Source: Methanomicrobiales archaeon (GTDB lineage: Archaea; Halobacteriota; Methanomicrobia; Methanomicrobiales; Methanospirillaceae). From it: a stretch of DNA of 7,371 nt. The notes beneath the pieces are model-generated. The model saw nothing but the letters and a program-made list of their open reading frames with translations. It searched no databases and was not told the origin of the DNA. Within the stretch, counting starts at the first letter, position 1. Each line of letters opens with the position of its first letter. Below, piece by piece: positions 6,977 through 7,371 of the stretch. The position numbers were made by a program, and so were the translations under genes. The stretch lies in NCBI GenBank assembly GCA_013415575.1, contig JAAEES010000052.1, positions 1 through 7,371 of the forward strand. The letters run 5' to 3'.

Positions 6977-6982
6977 TAATAT
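6977..6982 (+). promoter_or_regulatory. Possible TATA box of the YqhA-family gene
   Basis: taatat preceded by a purine-rich stretch (cgaaaggaaatggg) that could serve as a BRE. Transcription would start near 7005, giving a leader of about 16 bases with a weak ggga ribosome site before 7021. It overlaps the palindrome atcccgggat (6981-6990). The rest of the 218-base spacer (6803-7020) shows no gene that I can support. Confidence 0.4.
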
Positions 6983-7020
6983 CCCGGGATGACCTACTAC
7001 AGCTATAACGACGGGAAATT

Positions 7021-7371
7021 ATGACCGAAAAAGAAGAATATTGTACCCCTGCCGATTCGGGGAGCCCAGTCATCCGGTTTATATCCGGTTCGAGTAAATG
7101 GCTGTTCCTCCTCGCCGTGCTCGGGACAGCGCTGATCGCGATCTTCCTCTTTGTCCTGGGGTTCATCGTCACCCTTTTCACCATGATAGGCGCGGTGGTC
7201 TCTCCGCAAGCAGATCTCCATACCCTGAAGCTCCTCATGTCGGTGTTCATCGAGGTCATCGATGTGTTCCTGGTGGCAACGGTCTTCTATATTATCGCGC
7301 TCGGCCTCTACGAGCTCTTCATCGCCAAGGCACCGCTCCCCGGCTGGCTGAAGATCTGCGATCTCGATGAC
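7021..7371 (+). CDS. YqhA/UPF0114 family membrane protein (C-terminus off the right edge)
   Basis: Small integral membrane protein of the UPF0114 family, whose function is not established. The frame is open from ATG 7021 to the window end, 117 codons, against about 160-190 residues for a full family member, so the 3' part is missing. After a hydrophilic N-terminus (1-25) comes a hydrophobic segment (27-57), then a second (about 70-100) containing the most family-like stretch, FLVATVFYIIALGLYELFI (83-101), followed by PLPGWLKICDLDD as in YqhA-like proteins. A weak ggga precedes the start by a few bases. The gene is separated from the upstream one by 218 bases with its own candidate promoter, so it is probably a separate unit. 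Identification is from motif memory, not alignment. Confidence 0.82.
   Translation, partial: MTEKEEYCTPADSGSPVIRFISGSSKWLFLLAVLGTALIAIFLFVLGFIVTLFTMIGAVVSPQADLHTLKLLMSVFIEVIDVFLVATVFYIIALGLYELFIAKAPLPGWLKICDLDD

Noticed and set aside
6799..7008. 69-codon plus-strand ORF overlapping the end of the 614-residue gene as ATGA
   Set aside because: The overlap resembles coupling, but the product shows no recognisable fold, and the ORF covers the candidate terminator and the promoter of the next gene.

Overview
The window looks like chromosomal DNA from a GC-rich methanogenic archaeon, most likely of the Methanomicrobiales (Methanoregula, Methanosphaerula or Methanoculleus type). The reasons are the heavy use of cgg, atc and gag codons, an archaeal-style TATA box followed by a short Shine-Dalgarno leader, a DUF2202 ferritin-like lipoprotein, and ABC-2 exporter pairs of the kind common in these genomes. 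The placement is inference: no rRNA or methanogenesis marker lies in the window.

Layout. Bases 1-1615, minus strand: a two-gene ABC-2 exporter operon, a DrrA-like ATPase (698-1615) followed by a 6-TM permease that runs off the left edge. Bases 1616-1832: a 217-base divergent promoter region ending in three back-to-back inverted repeats. Bases 1833-3957, plus strand: a second, unrelated-looking ABC-2 exporter, a short ATPase overlapping by 8 bases a large permease with about 12 membrane segments. Bases 4056-4787, minus strand: a DUF2202 di-iron (ferritin-like) lipoprotein, convergent with the second exporter. Bases 4788-4957: a divergent promoter region with a perfect 16-bp palindrome, a TATA box and a strong Shine-Dalgarno. 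Bases 4958-6802, plus strand: a 614-residue protein that I cannot assign to any family. Bases 6803-7020: a spacer with a possible terminator and a promoter. Base 7021 to the right edge: the start of a YqhA/UPF0114 membrane protein.

How the genes may work together. The two ATPase/permease pairs share one control region and may be co-regulated exporters; their substrates cannot be read from the sequence. The lipoprotein and the 614-residue protein are divergently transcribed around the palindrome, so a shared regulator is possible. No mobile element, CRISPR array, tRNA or rRNA is visible. The least explained items are the 614-residue protein and the two dyad-rich control regions.
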